In this document: positions 1-6,176 of the stretch, piece after piece | How positions within the stretch are numbered: the first letter of the stretch is position 1 | How the letters are laid out: every line of letters begins with the position of its first letter | From: Gemmatimonadota bacterium | GTDB lineage: Bacteria; Gemmatimonadota; Gemmatimonadetes; Gemmatimonadales; Gemmatimonadaceae | Assembly (NCBI GenBank): GCA_003222065.1 | Contig: QHUV01000142.1 | Coordinates: 1-7,689 of the forward strand | DNA length: 7,689 bases | Direction of reading: 5' to 3' | The notes under the pieces: model-generated | The model's database searches: none | Told to the model about the DNA's origin: nothing | The model's input: only the letters and a program-made list of their open reading frames with translations | Position numbers and translations under genes: made by a program

Positions 1-511
1 CGTGTTCGCGTTCGCTGCCGCACTGGCTGTCGTCGCGCCGGGGCACGCAATGTCATGGGCGGCGCTCGGCTGCGCCGCACTTGCCGCGTCGGCAAGCGAC
101 ACCTGGGCGACCGAGGTCGGCACGCTCATCGGTGGGACTCCTCGCTCGATCATCGGCTTCGCGCCAATTGCTCCGGGCATGTCCGGGGGCGTGACGCCCG
201 CCGGAACTCTCGCTGCCGTCGCTGGCGCCGCATTCATCGCCGTCATTGCCAGCGTCCTCGGGTGGCCGGGGCGCGTCGCGCTCGCCGCGCTCGTCGGCGG
301 CGTCGCCGGCTCGACGATCGATTCCGTGCTCGGCGCGACGGTGCAAACTCGCCGCTGGTGTGACCGCTGCGAACGTGAGACTGAGCGTGTCGTCCATGAT
401 TGCGGGACACCAACGCGGCGGTCGGGCGGTCTCGGGTGGCTCAGTAACGACGCCGTGAATTTCGTCTGTAGCGCCGTCGCCGGGTTGTTGGCGCTGATGA
501 TCACCGGATAG
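1..511 (+). CDS. DUF92 family integral membrane protein (3' part)
   Basis: The frame is open at the left edge, so the N-terminal half is missing, and the GTG at position 2 is probably internal. The visible 169 residues carry the DUF92 hallmarks: SDTWATEVG near residue 32, PGMSGGVTPAG near residue 58, and GSTIDSVLGATVQ near residue 103. A Cys pair (WCDRC) and a later DCG follow, then LSNDAVNF and a final hydrophobic segment. At least three membrane segments are visible. DUF92 includes plant VTE6, which phosphorylates phytyl phosphate to phytyl diphosphate; most bacterial members have no proven role. The gene ends 9 bp before a flavoenzyme of geranylgeranyl reductase type, which fits prenyl-lipid metabolism, but that is inference. 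Family assignment is confident; the substrate is unknown. Confidence 0.85.
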   Translation, partial: VFAFAAALAVVAPGHAMSWAALGCAALAASASDTWATEVGTLIGGTPRSIIGFAPIAPGMSGGVTPAGTLAAVAGAAFIAVIASVLGWPGRVALAALVGGVAGSTIDSVLGATVQTRRWCDRCERETERVVHDCGTPTRRSGGLGWLSNDAVNFVCSAVAGLLALMITG

Positions 512-520
512 AGTTCGGGC

Positions 521-1564
521 ATGACAACGCGAGAGTGCGCGCAGGTCGTGATCGTGGGAGGTGGGCCTGCTGGGAGTGCGCTCGCCTTCGCGCTCGCGCG
601 GTCGGGTGTGTCCGTGACGGTGCTCGATCGCGCGCACTTCCCGCGATCCAAGCCGTGCGCGGAGTATTTGAGTCCGCAGGCGTCGCGCGTGTTGGCGTCG
701 ATGGGCGTGCTCGAGACAGTCGAGCGCTCCGGCGCGGCGCAGCTTGCCGGTATGGTGATCCGCGCGCCGAACGGTGTTCGCGTCGTCGGCGAGTTTGCTG
801 GATGTAGCGTGAAGGGGTTTCGCGACCGCGGTCTCTCCGTGCGTCGCGAGATTCTCGACGCCATCCTGCTCGACGCTGCCCGCGATGCGGGCGCGGACGT
901 CCGCGAAGCGACACATGTCGTGGACGTGATGCGCGATGCCTCCGGCCGCGTACGCGGCGTGCGGACGGTGGACGGCCAGGTGCTCGCCGCCGCCTTCGTC
1001 GTCGGGGCGGACGGACTGCGGTCGGTCGTGGCGCGGCGGCTGGCATTGGCGCGGACGGCTCGTTGGCCTCGCCGATACGCTCTCGTCACGCACTATCGCG
1101 ACGTCGCTGAGATCGGCGAGTGCGGCGAGATGCATGTCGAGCGCGGCGGCTACGTTGGCATCGCCGACGTGGGCGGAGGCCTAACGACGGTCGCGCTCGT
1201 CGTGGCCAGTCGCCCGGCAAAATCTTTCGCCGCCGGCCGCGAAAGGTTTCTCGACGCCTGGCTGGCGGCGCGCCCGCAACTCGCGGCACGATTCGCCAAC
1301 GCGACTCGCGTTTCTCCCGTCGTCGCCACCGGTCCGTTCGCCTCCCGCGCGAGGCGAGCGTGGGTGCCCGGGGCCGCGCTCGTCGGCGACGCCGCGGACT
1401 TCTTCGACCCCTTCACCGGTGAAGGCATCTACGCCGCCCTGCGCGGCGGTGAGATGCTCGCTCCCTTCCTCATTGAGTCGTTAGGCACGGCGTCTGCTCG
1501 GCAGGAAAATGCCGCCCTCGTGGAGTTTGTGCTTCCCGTTCGCGCTCCACGCTCAGCGCGATGA
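521..1564 (+). CDS. FAD-dependent oxidoreductase, geranylgeranyl reductase/UbiH-like, short C-terminus
   Basis: This 347-residue flavoprotein opens with a Rossmann FAD-binding motif, VVIVGGGPAGS (residues 9-19). Asp36 ends the second strand in VTVLDRAHFPRSKPCAEYLSP and would bind the FAD ribose. KPCAE resembles the KPCGE motif of geranylgeranyl reductases. VVGADGLRSVVARR (about residue 161) is the DG motif, and GDAADFFDPFTGEGI (289-303) is the second FAD motif. Such enzymes reduce isoprenoid double bonds or hydroxylate aromatic rings, and the sequence does not decide which. Only about 44 residues follow the GD motif, fewer than the 80-120 I would expect, and the tail is low complexity, so the C-terminal region looks deleted or replaced. 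The stop overlaps the next start (ATGA), which implies coupling with the flavin reductase. Confidence 0.88.
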   Translation: MTTRECAQVVIVGGGPAGSALAFALARSGVSVTVLDRAHFPRSKPCAEYLSPQASRVLASMGVLETVERSGAAQLAGMVIRAPNGVRVVGEFAGCSVKGFRDRGLSVRREILDAILLDAARDAGADVREATHVVDVMRDASGRVRGVRTVDGQVLAAAFVVGADGLRSVVARRLALARTARWPRRYALVTHYRDVAEIGECGEMHVERGGYVGIADVGGGLTTVALVVASRPAKSFAAGRERFLDAWLAARPQLAARFANATRVSPVVATGPFASRARRAWVPGAALVGDAADFFDPFTGEGIYAALRGGEMLAPFLIESLGTASARQENAALVEFVLPVRAPRSAR

Positions 1565-2034
1565 TTGATACGGACGCGTTCCGGGCCGCCCTCGGCCGAT
1601 TTGCCTCCGGCATCACGATCGTCACGGCGCGCGACGCGAAGGGGCGCGATCACGGAATGACAGTGAGTGCGTTCTGCTCCCTGAGCCTCGAGCCGGCGAT
1701 GGTGCTCGTCAGTATCGGTCATGAAGCGTCGATGCACGGTCTCATGATGCGCGCCGAGCACGTCGGCATCAGCGTGCTTTCGACGGCGCAGGAAGCGCTC
1801 TCGCGTCGATTCGCCGATCCCGAGACGGACCGGTTCGACGGCGTCGGCTACACGCGTGGTGAGAACGGCGTCGCGCTCCTCGACGACGCGCTCGTGCATC
1901 TCGAGTGCGACGTCGTCGCCCGCCATGAGGCGGGCGATCACACCATCATCGTGTGCGCCGTCGACAGGACGGAAGCGTACGACGGTCGGCCGCTGTTGTA
2001 CTACCGGGGCGGCTACGCGCAGCTCGAGCGTTGA
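1561..2034 (+). CDS. Flavin reductase domain protein (HpaC/ActVB-like)
   Basis: This is a compact 157-residue protein of the FMN-binding split-barrel flavin reductase family (PF01613), close to the usual family length. Visible hallmarks are FRAALGRFASGITIVTAR at the N-terminus, MTVSAFCSLSLEPAMVLVSI (about residues 37-56), the GDHTIIVCAV strand (about 128-137) and the closing PLLYYRGGYAQLER. Family members use NAD(P)H to reduce free FMN or FAD and hand it to a partner oxygenase or reductase. The ATG lies inside the ATGA overlap with the upstream flavoprotein gene, so the two are probably made together. The most economical reading is that this protein supplies reduced flavin to that flavoenzyme, but the pairing is inferred from position only. 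Confidence 0.92.
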   Translation: MIDTDAFRAALGRFASGITIVTARDAKGRDHGMTVSAFCSLSLEPAMVLVSIGHEASMHGLMMRAEHVGISVLSTAQEALSRRFADPETDRFDGVGYTRGENGVALLDDALVHLECDVVARHEAGDHTIIVCAVDRTEAYDGRPLLYYRGGYAQLER

Positions 2035-2041
2035 TTGTGAA

Positions 2042-2773
2042 ATGCGACTGAGAGGGACCGAGCTTCTCGACGATCCGAACGTCGACCCCGACGTGCGTGA
2101 GCGCTCGCATCGGGACGTCGAGCGCTCCAACGTGCTCTTCGGCGGCCGCCGCGCTGTCATGCTCGCCGTCCGCCCTCTGTTCGACGAGATCGTCAAGTCG
2201 ACGAGCAACCGTCCATCGTCCACTGACCACCAGCCACGCGCCACTCTCCTCGACGTCGGAACCGGCCTCGCCGACCTCCCCTGGCGAGCGCGTGAGATCG
2301 CGCGCCGACGCGGCGTCTCCCTCCGCACTGTGGCCATCGATGGTGCCTTCACGCTTATTGCCACGGCGCGGCATCGCTTGAACGATGCTGTGTGCGGCGA
2401 TGCGCTCGCCCTTCCGTTCGGAGATCGCAGCGTCGACATCGTGCTTTGCTCACAACTGCTCCATCACTTCGATCATGAGCGCGCCCTGAAGCTCATCGAG
2501 GAGCTCGATCGCGTCGCACGGCGACGCGTGATCGTCAGCGATCTGCGACGCAGCTGGATCGCCGCTGCCGGATTCTCCCTCGCCGCCGTGGCACTGCGCT
2601 TTCATCCAGTGACGCGACACGACGGCCCAGTCTCCGTCATGCGCGGCTTTACGGAGGGTGAGCTGGGCGGTATGGTCCTCACCGCGACGGGCGTGCAGCC
2701 CGCGATCCGTAAACGCCTCGGTTACCGACTCACGGCGAGTTGGACTCCCTCGGGCGGCAACCTGACCACATGA
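2042..2773 (+). CDS. Class I SAM-dependent methyltransferase
   Basis: A 243-residue soluble methyltransferase. I chose the ATG at 2042, which lies 7 bp after the flavin reductase stop. The frame is open further upstream, but only as an alternative reading of that gene. The N-terminal part (RGTELLDDPNVDPDVRERS, then NVLFGGRRAV) precedes SAM-binding motif I, LLDVGTGLADLP (about 69-80). Motif II is probably TVAIDGAF. GDALALPFGDRSVDIVLCSQ, running into LLHHF, forms motif III and the post-motif helix typical of UbiE/Coq5-like small-molecule methyltransferases. Such proteins O- or C-methylate phenolic or quinone intermediates. With the neighbouring cyclase-like protein and ketosynthase, a tailoring role in an aromatic or lipid pathway is likely. 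The acceptor is unknown. Its stop overlaps the next start by ATGA. No clear ribosome-binding site is seen. Confidence 0.88.
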   Translation: MRLRGTELLDDPNVDPDVRERSHRDVERSNVLFGGRRAVMLAVRPLFDEIVKSTSNRPSSTDHQPRATLLDVGTGLADLPWRAREIARRRGVSLRTVAIDGAFTLIATARHRLNDAVCGDALALPFGDRSVDIVLCSQLLHHFDHERALKLIEELDRVARRRVIVSDLRRSWIAAAGFSLAAVALRFHPVTRHDGPVSVMRGFTEGELGGMVLTATGVQPAIRKRLGYRLTASWTPSGGNLTT

Positions 2774-3324
2774 CAGATACGACCGATACGAGTACGAGGC
2801 GCGAGCCGTTCGTCTTGCGCCCTCCGCCACGCAACGCCCGCATGCGAACGGTCGATGAGCGATTCGTGCGCTCACGTCTGGCGACCATCTTCCAACTCGC
2901 GATCGACGTCGAGCGATGGCCTGAGCTGCTCCCGCACTATCGCTACGTGCGCTTTCGTGAGCGGGCGAGCGACGATGGCGGTGTTGTCGAGATGTCAGCG
3001 AACCGGCCCTTCGGAAGCCTGAACTGGCCAACGCGGTGGGTCTCCCAGATGTCCGTGCAGCGCAAGGCGGCGCGTGGCGGCGACGAGCCGAGGATTCGCT
3101 TTCACCACATCGAGGGCATTACAAGTGGAATGGAGGTCGAATGGAGTTTCCATCCCGAGAAGGGTGGGACGCGCGTACGCATCGTGCACGCGTGGAACGG
3201 CCCGACGTGGCCGGTGGTTGGTGGTATGGCCGCCGCGAACGTGATCGGGCCAGTGTTCGTCCACGGAATCGCCAGTCGTACCTTGGAGGGGCTCGCGACC
3301 GTGGCCGAGAAGGAGCCTCTGTGA
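2770..3324 (+). CDS. SRPBCC/START-fold protein, polyketide cyclase/aromatase-like
   Basis: A 184-residue protein starting at the ATG that overlaps the methyltransferase stop. An in-frame TTG at 2740 is less likely, and an ATG at 2842 (Met25) would remove a probably disordered leader rich in Thr, Arg and Pro. From residue 25 the sequence follows the SRPBCC pattern: VDERFVRSRLATIFQLAIDVERWPELLPHYRYVRF, seen here in pieces as a first strand, then a helix with the VERWPELLPHY signature. Beta strands follow, containing VEMSANRPFG, LNWPTRWVSQ and GMEVEWSFHP, then a long C-terminal helix (GPVFVHGIASRTLEGLA). This fold makes a deep hydrophobic pocket used by aromatase/cyclases and by CoQ-binding proteins. 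Next to a ketosynthase it is a good candidate for guiding cyclisation or carrying a hydrophobic intermediate. Activity is not provable from the sequence. Confidence 0.85.
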   Translation: MTDTTDTSTRREPFVLRPPPRNARMRTVDERFVRSRLATIFQLAIDVERWPELLPHYRYVRFRERASDDGGVVEMSANRPFGSLNWPTRWVSQMSVQRKAARGGDEPRIRFHHIEGITSGMEVEWSFHPEKGGTRVRIVHAWNGPTWPVVGGMAAANVIGPVFVHGIASRTLEGLATVAEKEPL

Positions 3325-3355
3325 TGCTCGTTAGGCTTTCAACCATGGGGTACAT

Positions 3356-4606
3356 GTGTCTGGTGCAGCAAAGCGTCGCGTCGTCGTAACTGGCATCGGT
3401 ATCGTCAGTCCCATCGGCATTTCACGCGAGGGACTCTGGCAGGGCCTGCAGTCCGGCAAATCCGCCGTGCGCACGGTGACGCGCTTCGATCCGGCCATGT
3501 TCCGCAGCCATAACGCCGCCGAGGTCGACGATTTTCACCCGACTGATTTTCTCGAGCAAAAGCGCGCGAGACGTCTCGAACGGTTCGGACATTTTGCTGT
3601 CGCGTCGGCGCGTCTTGCGCTCGACGATAGTGGGATCGATCTCGCCGGCGAGGATCGAGAGCGTTTCGGCTCCATCATGGGTAGCGCGCTCGGCGGCGTC
3701 GCCTACGCCGAGTCGCAGATGCATGTGTTCATGGAGAAGGGACTCAAGGCCCTCGATCCGGCGCTCGCGCTCATGGTGTTTGGCGGCGCCGCGAGCTGCA
3801 ACATCGCCATCGAGCTTGGCCTGCAGGGACCGAATAGCACGAACGCAATGAGCTGCGCGTCGGGCACGATCGCGATCGGCGACGGCTTTCGCGAGGTTCG
3901 CGACGGCTACGCCGACGTGATGCTCTGCGGTGCCTCCGAGGCGCCGCTCGCGCCCTTGACGTTCGGTGCATTTGCGATCATTCGCGCGATGTCGACGCGC
4001 AACGACGAGCCGCAGCGTGCCTCCCGACCATTCGATCGCGACCGCGACGGCTTCGTGATGGGTGAAGGGGGTGCCGTTCTCGTGTTGGAGGAGTATGCAC
4101 GGGCCCGCGCCCGCGGCGCGCACATCTACGCCGAGGTGGTCGGGTATGGAAACTCTAATGACGCGCATCACATGACGGCGCCGCGTCCGGACGGCTCGCA
4201 GGCAGCTCGGTCCATTCGCCGCGCGCTCGACGACGGTCACGTCGCGCCAACGGACGTCGCATACGTCAACGCCCATGGTAGCTCGACGCCACTCAACGAT
4301 CCAACGGAAACGCTCGCCCTCAAGCACGCCTTCGGCGATCATGCGAGTCGGCTTCAGGTGAGCAGCACCAAGGGGTACTACGGACACGCCCTTGGCGCGT
4401 CTGGTGCGTTCGAGGCGGCGATCTGCGCGCTCGCGCTGGAGCGGCATTGGCTGCCGCCGACCGTCAATCTCGACTACCCGGATGCGAACTGCGATCTCGA
4501 CTACATTCCGCGTCAGGGGCGTGATGCCGGTGTTGAGTACGCGCTCAGCAACTCGTTCGGGTTTGGCGGGATCAACGCGGCACTCCTGTTTCGTCGCGCG
4601 GATTAG
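3356..4606 (+). CDS. Beta-ketoacyl-ACP synthase, FabF/KAS II type
   Basis: A full-length 416-residue ketosynthase. All catalytic residues are present and sit exactly four positions after their E. coli FabF counterparts: Cys167 (in MSCASGTIAIG), His307 (VNAHGSSTPLND), Lys339 (SSTKG) and His344 (YYGHALGASGA). The C-terminal loop reads NSFGFGGIN. It should condense an acyl chain with malonyl-ACP by decarboxylative Claisen condensation. The active-site flank SCASG differs from the usual TACATG of housekeeping FabF, and the gene lies in a methyltransferase/cyclase/flavoenzyme operon, not beside acpP or fabG. A specialised role is therefore more likely than primary fatty-acid synthesis. The start is GTG at 3356, because a TAG at 3332 closes the frame upstream. 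GGGG at 3347-3350 is a weak ribosome-binding site. It appears to be the last gene of the operon. Confidence 0.95.
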   Translation: MSGAAKRRVVVTGIGIVSPIGISREGLWQGLQSGKSAVRTVTRFDPAMFRSHNAAEVDDFHPTDFLEQKRARRLERFGHFAVASARLALDDSGIDLAGEDRERFGSIMGSALGGVAYAESQMHVFMEKGLKALDPALALMVFGGAASCNIAIELGLQGPNSTNAMSCASGTIAIGDGFREVRDGYADVMLCGASEAPLAPLTFGAFAIIRAMSTRNDEPQRASRPFDRDRDGFVMGEGGAVLVLEEYARARARGAHIYAEVVGYGNSNDAHHMTAPRPDGSQAARSIRRALDDGHVAPTDVAYVNAHGSSTPLNDPTETLALKHAFGDHASRLQVSSTKGYYGHALGASGAFEAAICALALERHWLPPTVNLDYPDANCDLDYIPRQGRDAGVEYALSNSFGFGGINAALLFRRAD

Positions 4607-4615
4607 CCATGAGAC

Positions 4616-4633
4616 GAAACGCAGCGGCGTTTC
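4616..4633 (+). terminator. Small hairpin after the ketosynthase gene
   Basis: GAAACGC and GCGTTTC form a perfect 7-bp stem around the loop AGCG, starting 10 bp after the ketosynthase stop. No long T tract follows. This is the first of three consecutive hairpins and might assist termination. Confidence 0.35.
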
Positions 4634-4644
4634 AACTAGTCACT

Positions 4645-4668
4645 CGACGGTCGCGGCAGCGACCGTCG
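4645..4668 (+). terminator. 10-bp hairpin, candidate terminator
   Basis: CGACGGTCGC and GCGACCGTCG pair perfectly over 10 bp around the loop GGCA, followed by only TT. It is the second of three hairpins between the ketosynthase and aquaporin genes. Position and strength suggest termination or protection of the 3' end of the operon transcript. Confidence 0.5.
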
Positions 4669-4679
4669 TTCATATAGAC

Positions 4680-4713
4680 GTACAGGGCTTCCGCTGTCGC
4701 GGAAGCCCTGTAC
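4680..4713 (+). terminator. Strong 15-bp hairpin, probable terminator
   Basis: GTACAGGGCTTCCGC pairs perfectly with its complement at 4699-4713 around the 4-base loop TGTC. It is the strongest short stem in this gap and lies 73 bp after the ketosynthase stop. There is no U tract on either side, so it may be a non-canonical terminator or a 3'-end stabiliser. It could also act as a leader structure for the aquaporin transcript if a promoter lies upstream of it. Confidence 0.6.
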
Positions 4714-4742
4714 ACATTGCACCTCGACCCGACAGATTACGC

Positions 4743-4777
4743 CCAACCTTCGGTCGAGCGCGTTCACCAACCTTCGG
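4743..4777 (+). repeat. 11-bp direct repeat upstream of the aquaporin gene
   Basis: CCAACCTTCGG occurs at 4743-4753 and again at 4767-4777, with starts 24 bp apart. The second copy runs straight into the GGAG ribosome-binding site of the aquaporin gene. Identical half-sites about two helical turns apart could be an operator, but may also be chance. I find no convincing -10/-35 pair here. Confidence 0.4.
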
Positions 4778-4779
4778 AG
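4776..4779 (+). promoter_or_regulatory. Ribosome-binding site fixing the aquaporin start
   Basis: GGAG stands 6 bases before the ATG at 4786. This favours that start over an in-frame TTG at 4717, which would add 23 hydrophilic residues and would place the gene start just after the 15-bp hairpin. Confidence 0.6.
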
Positions 4780-4785
4780 CTTTGC

Positions 4786-5496
4786 ATGCGCGATTCACTC
4801 CGGCACTTCGTCGCGGAGTTTGTCGGTACGTTCGCCCTTGTCTTCATCGGCGGTGGCGCGATCATGTCTGCGGAGCTCGCGAAGAATCCAGCGGGAATCA
4901 CCCAAATCGCTTTGGCGCACGGGCTCATTCTCGCACTCATGGTAACGGCGACGATGCGCGTCTCGGGACATTTGAATCCCGCCGTGACCCTCGGCTTCCT
5001 TGTGACACGCCGCATCGAGCCGGTGATGGCGATGGTCTATCTCATCGCCCAGATCTTGGCCGCGGTGCTTGCCGCATATGCGCTGCGTGGATTGTTCCCT
5101 GAGGTCGTCGTCGCCGGCTCGCGTCTCGGCGGCCAGTCGGTGTCGATCGAGGTCTCGACGATGCAGGCGATCTTGCTCGAGTTCATCGCCACCTTTTTTC
5201 TCGTATTCGTCGTCTTCGGAACGGCCGTCGATCCACGCGCGCCCAAGGTCGGCGGCTTCGCCATTGGCCTCACCGTCGGCGCCGATATTCTCGCCATCGG
5301 CCCACTCACCGGCGCCTCGATGAATCCCGCGCGTTCGTTCGGGCCGGCCGTAGCGAGCGGCATCTTCGAGGGACAAGCGGTGTACTGGATCGGCCCAATT
5401 CTGGGTGGCATCGCCGCGGCACTCGTGTACGAGGCGCTCTTCATCCCGCATGGTACCGAGCCCGTCGATCACGGCCCGGTGCGGCCCATTGCCTAA
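4786..5496 (+). CDS. Aquaporin (MIP family), TIP-like selectivity filter
   Basis: A 236-residue inner-membrane channel with six hydrophobic segments and both half-helix motifs: HLNPAVT (NPA at 64-66) and SMNPARS (NPA at 180-182). MIP proteins pass water or small neutral solutes. Aligned by eye to E. coli AqpZ (Phe43, His174, Thr183, Arg189), the aromatic/arginine filter here is His45, Ile168, Ala177 and Arg183. This is the His/Ile/Ala/Arg set of plant vacuolar TIPs. It is neither the water-specific set of AqpZ nor the Trp/Gly/Phe/Arg set of GlpF. A wider pore that passes ammonia, urea or peroxide is therefore possible, but this is inferred. The stop codon TAA sits inside a GCCTAACG octamer, and a DUF1707 gene starts 18 bp later, probably on the same transcript. 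Confidence 0.95.
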   Translation: MRDSLRHFVAEFVGTFALVFIGGGAIMSAELAKNPAGITQIALAHGLILALMVTATMRVSGHLNPAVTLGFLVTRRIEPVMAMVYLIAQILAAVLAAYALRGLFPEVVVAGSRLGGQSVSIEVSTMQAILLEFIATFFLVFVVFGTAVDPRAPKVGGFAIGLTVGADILAIGPLTGASMNPARSFGPAVASGIFEGQAVYWIGPILGGIAAALVYEALFIPHGTEPVDHGPVRPIA

Positions 5497-5514
5497 CGTG
5501 GCGCGGTAGTCGCG

Positions 5515-6159
5515 ATGTCGTCGTCGCCTCCGCCGGAGCAGCGCCCGGTCGCCTCGCTCGTCGACGAGCGTGAGCGAGTCATTCAGCAGCTCTCCGATCA
5601 TTTCGCCAACGACCGGCTTTCTCTCGACGAGCTCGAAGCGCGGATGGATCTGGCCTACAAGGCGGCGACCGTCACGGATCTCCAGCGCCTCACGGCTGAC
5701 CTGCCGAGCGTCACGGCGGCAGCGCCGGTCCCCGTGGCGGCGCCGGCCGATGAGCTGGCGGTTATCGCGCCCGACCGCGAACGACTGTTCGCCGTCATGA
5801 GCGAGACCCGTCGTCACGGGGCGTGGATCGTGCCGCAACGTCTCGATCTCGTCGCACTGATGTCCGACACGACGATCGATCTCACCCAGGCGGCGCTACC
5901 GAGCGGAATCATCGACATTCATGTCCGCTCGATTTGCGCCGCGGTGAAGATCGTCGTGCCGCCGGGTCTGCAGGTGGTGAGCCGGATCAGCTCACTGATG
6001 AGCAGCGTCCGCGGCGGCGGAGAGCCTAACGAGCAGACCGTCGGCGGGTGGAAGGCCGGGACGGTGGTGCGGCTCACCGGCTGGGCACTCATGGCCGAGG
6101 TGCAAACGAAGGTGCGTCGCCGCGAGCTCCTCCCCAGCGACGCAGACGATAATGATTGA
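5515..6159 (+). CDS. DUF1707 and LiaF-C-like domain protein, soluble
   Basis: A 214-residue protein without a signal peptide or membrane segment. Residues about 16-64 (VDERERVIQQLSDHFANDRL, then SLDELEARMDLAYKAATVTD and LQRLTADLP) match DUF1707, a short helical module common at the N-terminus of actinobacterial membrane proteins. A Pro/Ala linker follows. Residues about 90-195 resemble the C-terminal domain of LiaF/YvqF cell-envelope stress proteins: RHGAWIVPQRLDLVALMSDT, then IDLTQAALPSG and a KIVVPPGLQVVSR strand near residue 150. LiaF normally has membrane helices that inhibit a LiaRS sensor; they are absent here and no two-component system is nearby. It is probably co-transcribed with the aquaporin. 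Domain calls are by eye; function is unknown. Confidence 0.8.
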   Translation: MSSSPPPEQRPVASLVDERERVIQQLSDHFANDRLSLDELEARMDLAYKAATVTDLQRLTADLPSVTAAAPVPVAAPADELAVIAPDRERLFAVMSETRRHGAWIVPQRLDLVALMSDTTIDLTQAALPSGIIDIHVRSICAAVKIVVPPGLQVVSRISSLMSSVRGGGEPNEQTVGGWKAGTVVRLTGWALMAEVQTKVRRRELLPSDADDND

Positions 6160-6176
6160 CGGTGCGCTGCGCGTCA
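6157..6176. terminator. Short inverted repeat spanning two convergent stop codons
   Basis: TGACG (6157-6161) and CGTCA (6172-6176) are inverted copies. The first contains the stop of the DUF1707 gene and the second the stop of the minus-strand membrane-protein gene. A 5-bp stem with a 10-base loop is weak. It could be a minimal bidirectional terminator in a 14-bp convergent gap. Confidence 0.25.

Noticed and set aside
53..1135. Long open frame on the minus strand opposite DUF92 and the flavoenzyme
   Set aside because: It is Arg/His-rich with no recognisable domain, and lies opposite two clear protein families. This is a GC-skewed shadow.
1856..2041. Upstream extension of the methyltransferase
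   Set aside because: It is the flavin reductase gene read in another frame, Ser/Thr/Arg-rich and unlike the family.
1429..2439. 336-codon minus-strand open frame
   Set aside because: Low-complexity Arg/Ser/Thr composition opposite the flavoenzyme, flavin reductase and methyltransferase genes; a shadow.
3354..3389. ATG at 3354 as the ketosynthase start
   Set aside because: It is out of frame with the ketosynthase and runs to a stop within 36 bases; the overlapping GTG at 3356 is in frame and gives the family N-terminus.
3422..4447. 341-codon minus-strand open frame opposite the ketosynthase
   Set aside because: It overlaps a full-length ketosynthase with an intact active site and has no family features of its own.
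4795..5838. 347-codon minus-strand open frame opposite the aquaporin
   Set aside because: Arg/Asp/His-rich with no domain; the plus-strand genes explain the region completely.
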